Positions 20,838 through 21,244 of a stretch of 21,244 nucleotides of DNA are shown in pieces (positions within the stretch are counted from its first letter, which is position 1; every line of letters begins with the position of its first letter). Under the pieces are notes generated by a model, which saw nothing but the letters and a program-made list of their open reading frames with translations, searched no databases and was not told the DNA's origin. The DNA is taken from IMG/VR virus record IMGVR_UViG_3300044995_000088, positions 1-21,244 of that record, one strand, 5' to 3'. The position numbers and the translations under genes are program-made. The DNA is from a virus.

Positions 20838-21244
20838 GGAGCCTAGAGGGAGCCTAGAGGGAGCCTAGAGGGAACCTAGAGGGGGCCGGGAGGGAGCCTA
20901 GAGGGAGCCTAGAGGGAACCTAGAGGGGGCCGGGAGGGAACCTAGAGGGAGCCGGGAGGGAGCCGGGAGGGAGCCTAGAGGGAGCCTAGAGGGAGCCTAG
21001 AGGGAGCTTAGAGGGAGCCTAGAGGGAGCCTAGAAGGAGCCGGGAGGGAGCCTAGAGGGAGCCGGAAGGGAGCCTAGAGGGAGCCTAGAGGGAGCCTAGA
21101 GGGAGCCTAGAAGGAGCCGGGAGGGAGCCTAGAGGGAGCCGGAAGGGAGCCTAGAAGGAGCCTAGAGGGAGCCTAGAGGGAGCCTAGAAGGAGCCTAGAA
21201 GGAGCCTAGAGGGAGCCTAGAAGGAGCCTAGAGGGAGCCGGGAG
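20838..21244. repeat. 11-bp tandem array, at least 37 units, open at the edge
   Basis: From 20838 to the last base the plus strand is 37 consecutive 11-mers GGAGCCTAGAG or variants, with no insertion or deletion anywhere. Variants are mainly CCGGGAG, CCTAGAA, CCGGAAG and AACCTAGAG. Groups of four units recur (849-892 equals 893-936 base for base), a higher-order 44-bp repeat. The period is not a multiple of three and TAG falls in all frames, so it is non-coding. T7 has arrays of a similar 7-mer, CCTAAAG, next to its terminal repeats (from memory), which suggests this marks a genome end, although here CCTAGAG points away from the genes. Confidence 0.92.

Noticed and set aside
20838-21244. CRISPR array
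   Set aside because: Units are 11 bp with no spacers, so this is a simple tandem array.

Overview
The window is the early, replication and proximal structural part of a T7-like podovirus (Autographiviridae type), read backwards: every gene I can support lies on the minus strand, so the phage's early end is at the right (near 21244) and its late genes run off the left edge. The evidence is collinearity with T7. From right to left there are early small ORFs, a single-subunit RNA polymerase, ssDNA-binding protein (gp2.5), endonuclease I (gp3), amidase/lysozyme (gp3.5), primase-helicase (gp4), DNA polymerase (gp5), 5'-3' exonuclease (gp6), portal (gp8), scaffold (gp9), major capsid (gp10), a Tphi-like terminator, tail tubular protein A (gp11) and the start of tail tubular protein B (gp12). 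The DNA is clearly GC-rich, with many GTG starts and ATGA/GTGA stop-start overlaps, which fits a GC-rich proteobacterial host. I cannot name the host.

Right end (about 20384-21244): non-coding and highly structured. It holds at least 37 in-phase copies of an 11-bp unit that run off the window edge, a perfect DnaA-box sequence, and a 15-bp iteron-like array enclosed by a 21-nt imperfect inverted repeat. Early region (17188-20383): a GP88/DUF7227-like cysteine protein, several unrecognised small proteins, two intergenic RNA hairpins, and a tyrosine integrase just upstream of the RNA polymerase. The 81-bp gap after the integrase carries a tRNA-Leu-like segment (candidate attP) and copies of a 20-nt motif that recurs after the RNA polymerase gene and upstream of the capsid gene. 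A T7-like phage with an integrase is probably temperate.

Middle region (6357-17207): transcription, replication and nucleotide metabolism in close T7 order. Additions are a GIY-YIG/T5orf172-type protein at the 3' end of the DNA polymerase gene, an acidic-tailed small protein, a DUF3310 protein and an HTH-like protein. No DNA ligase, protein kinase or Ocr-like gene is recognisable.

Late region (1-6376): the head genes are interrupted between scaffold and capsid by an insert of about 1.8 kb containing a holin-like protein, two unknown proteins and an overlapping Rz/Rz1-like spanin pair. In T7 the holin and spanin genes lie at the far right end of the genome, so this is a real rearrangement. 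The endolysin (amidase) remains in its usual T7 position. Expected logic: host RNA polymerase reads the right-end early genes, the phage polymerase then reads middle and late genes leftward, and the terminator after the capsid gene tunes the level of capsid against tail proteins.
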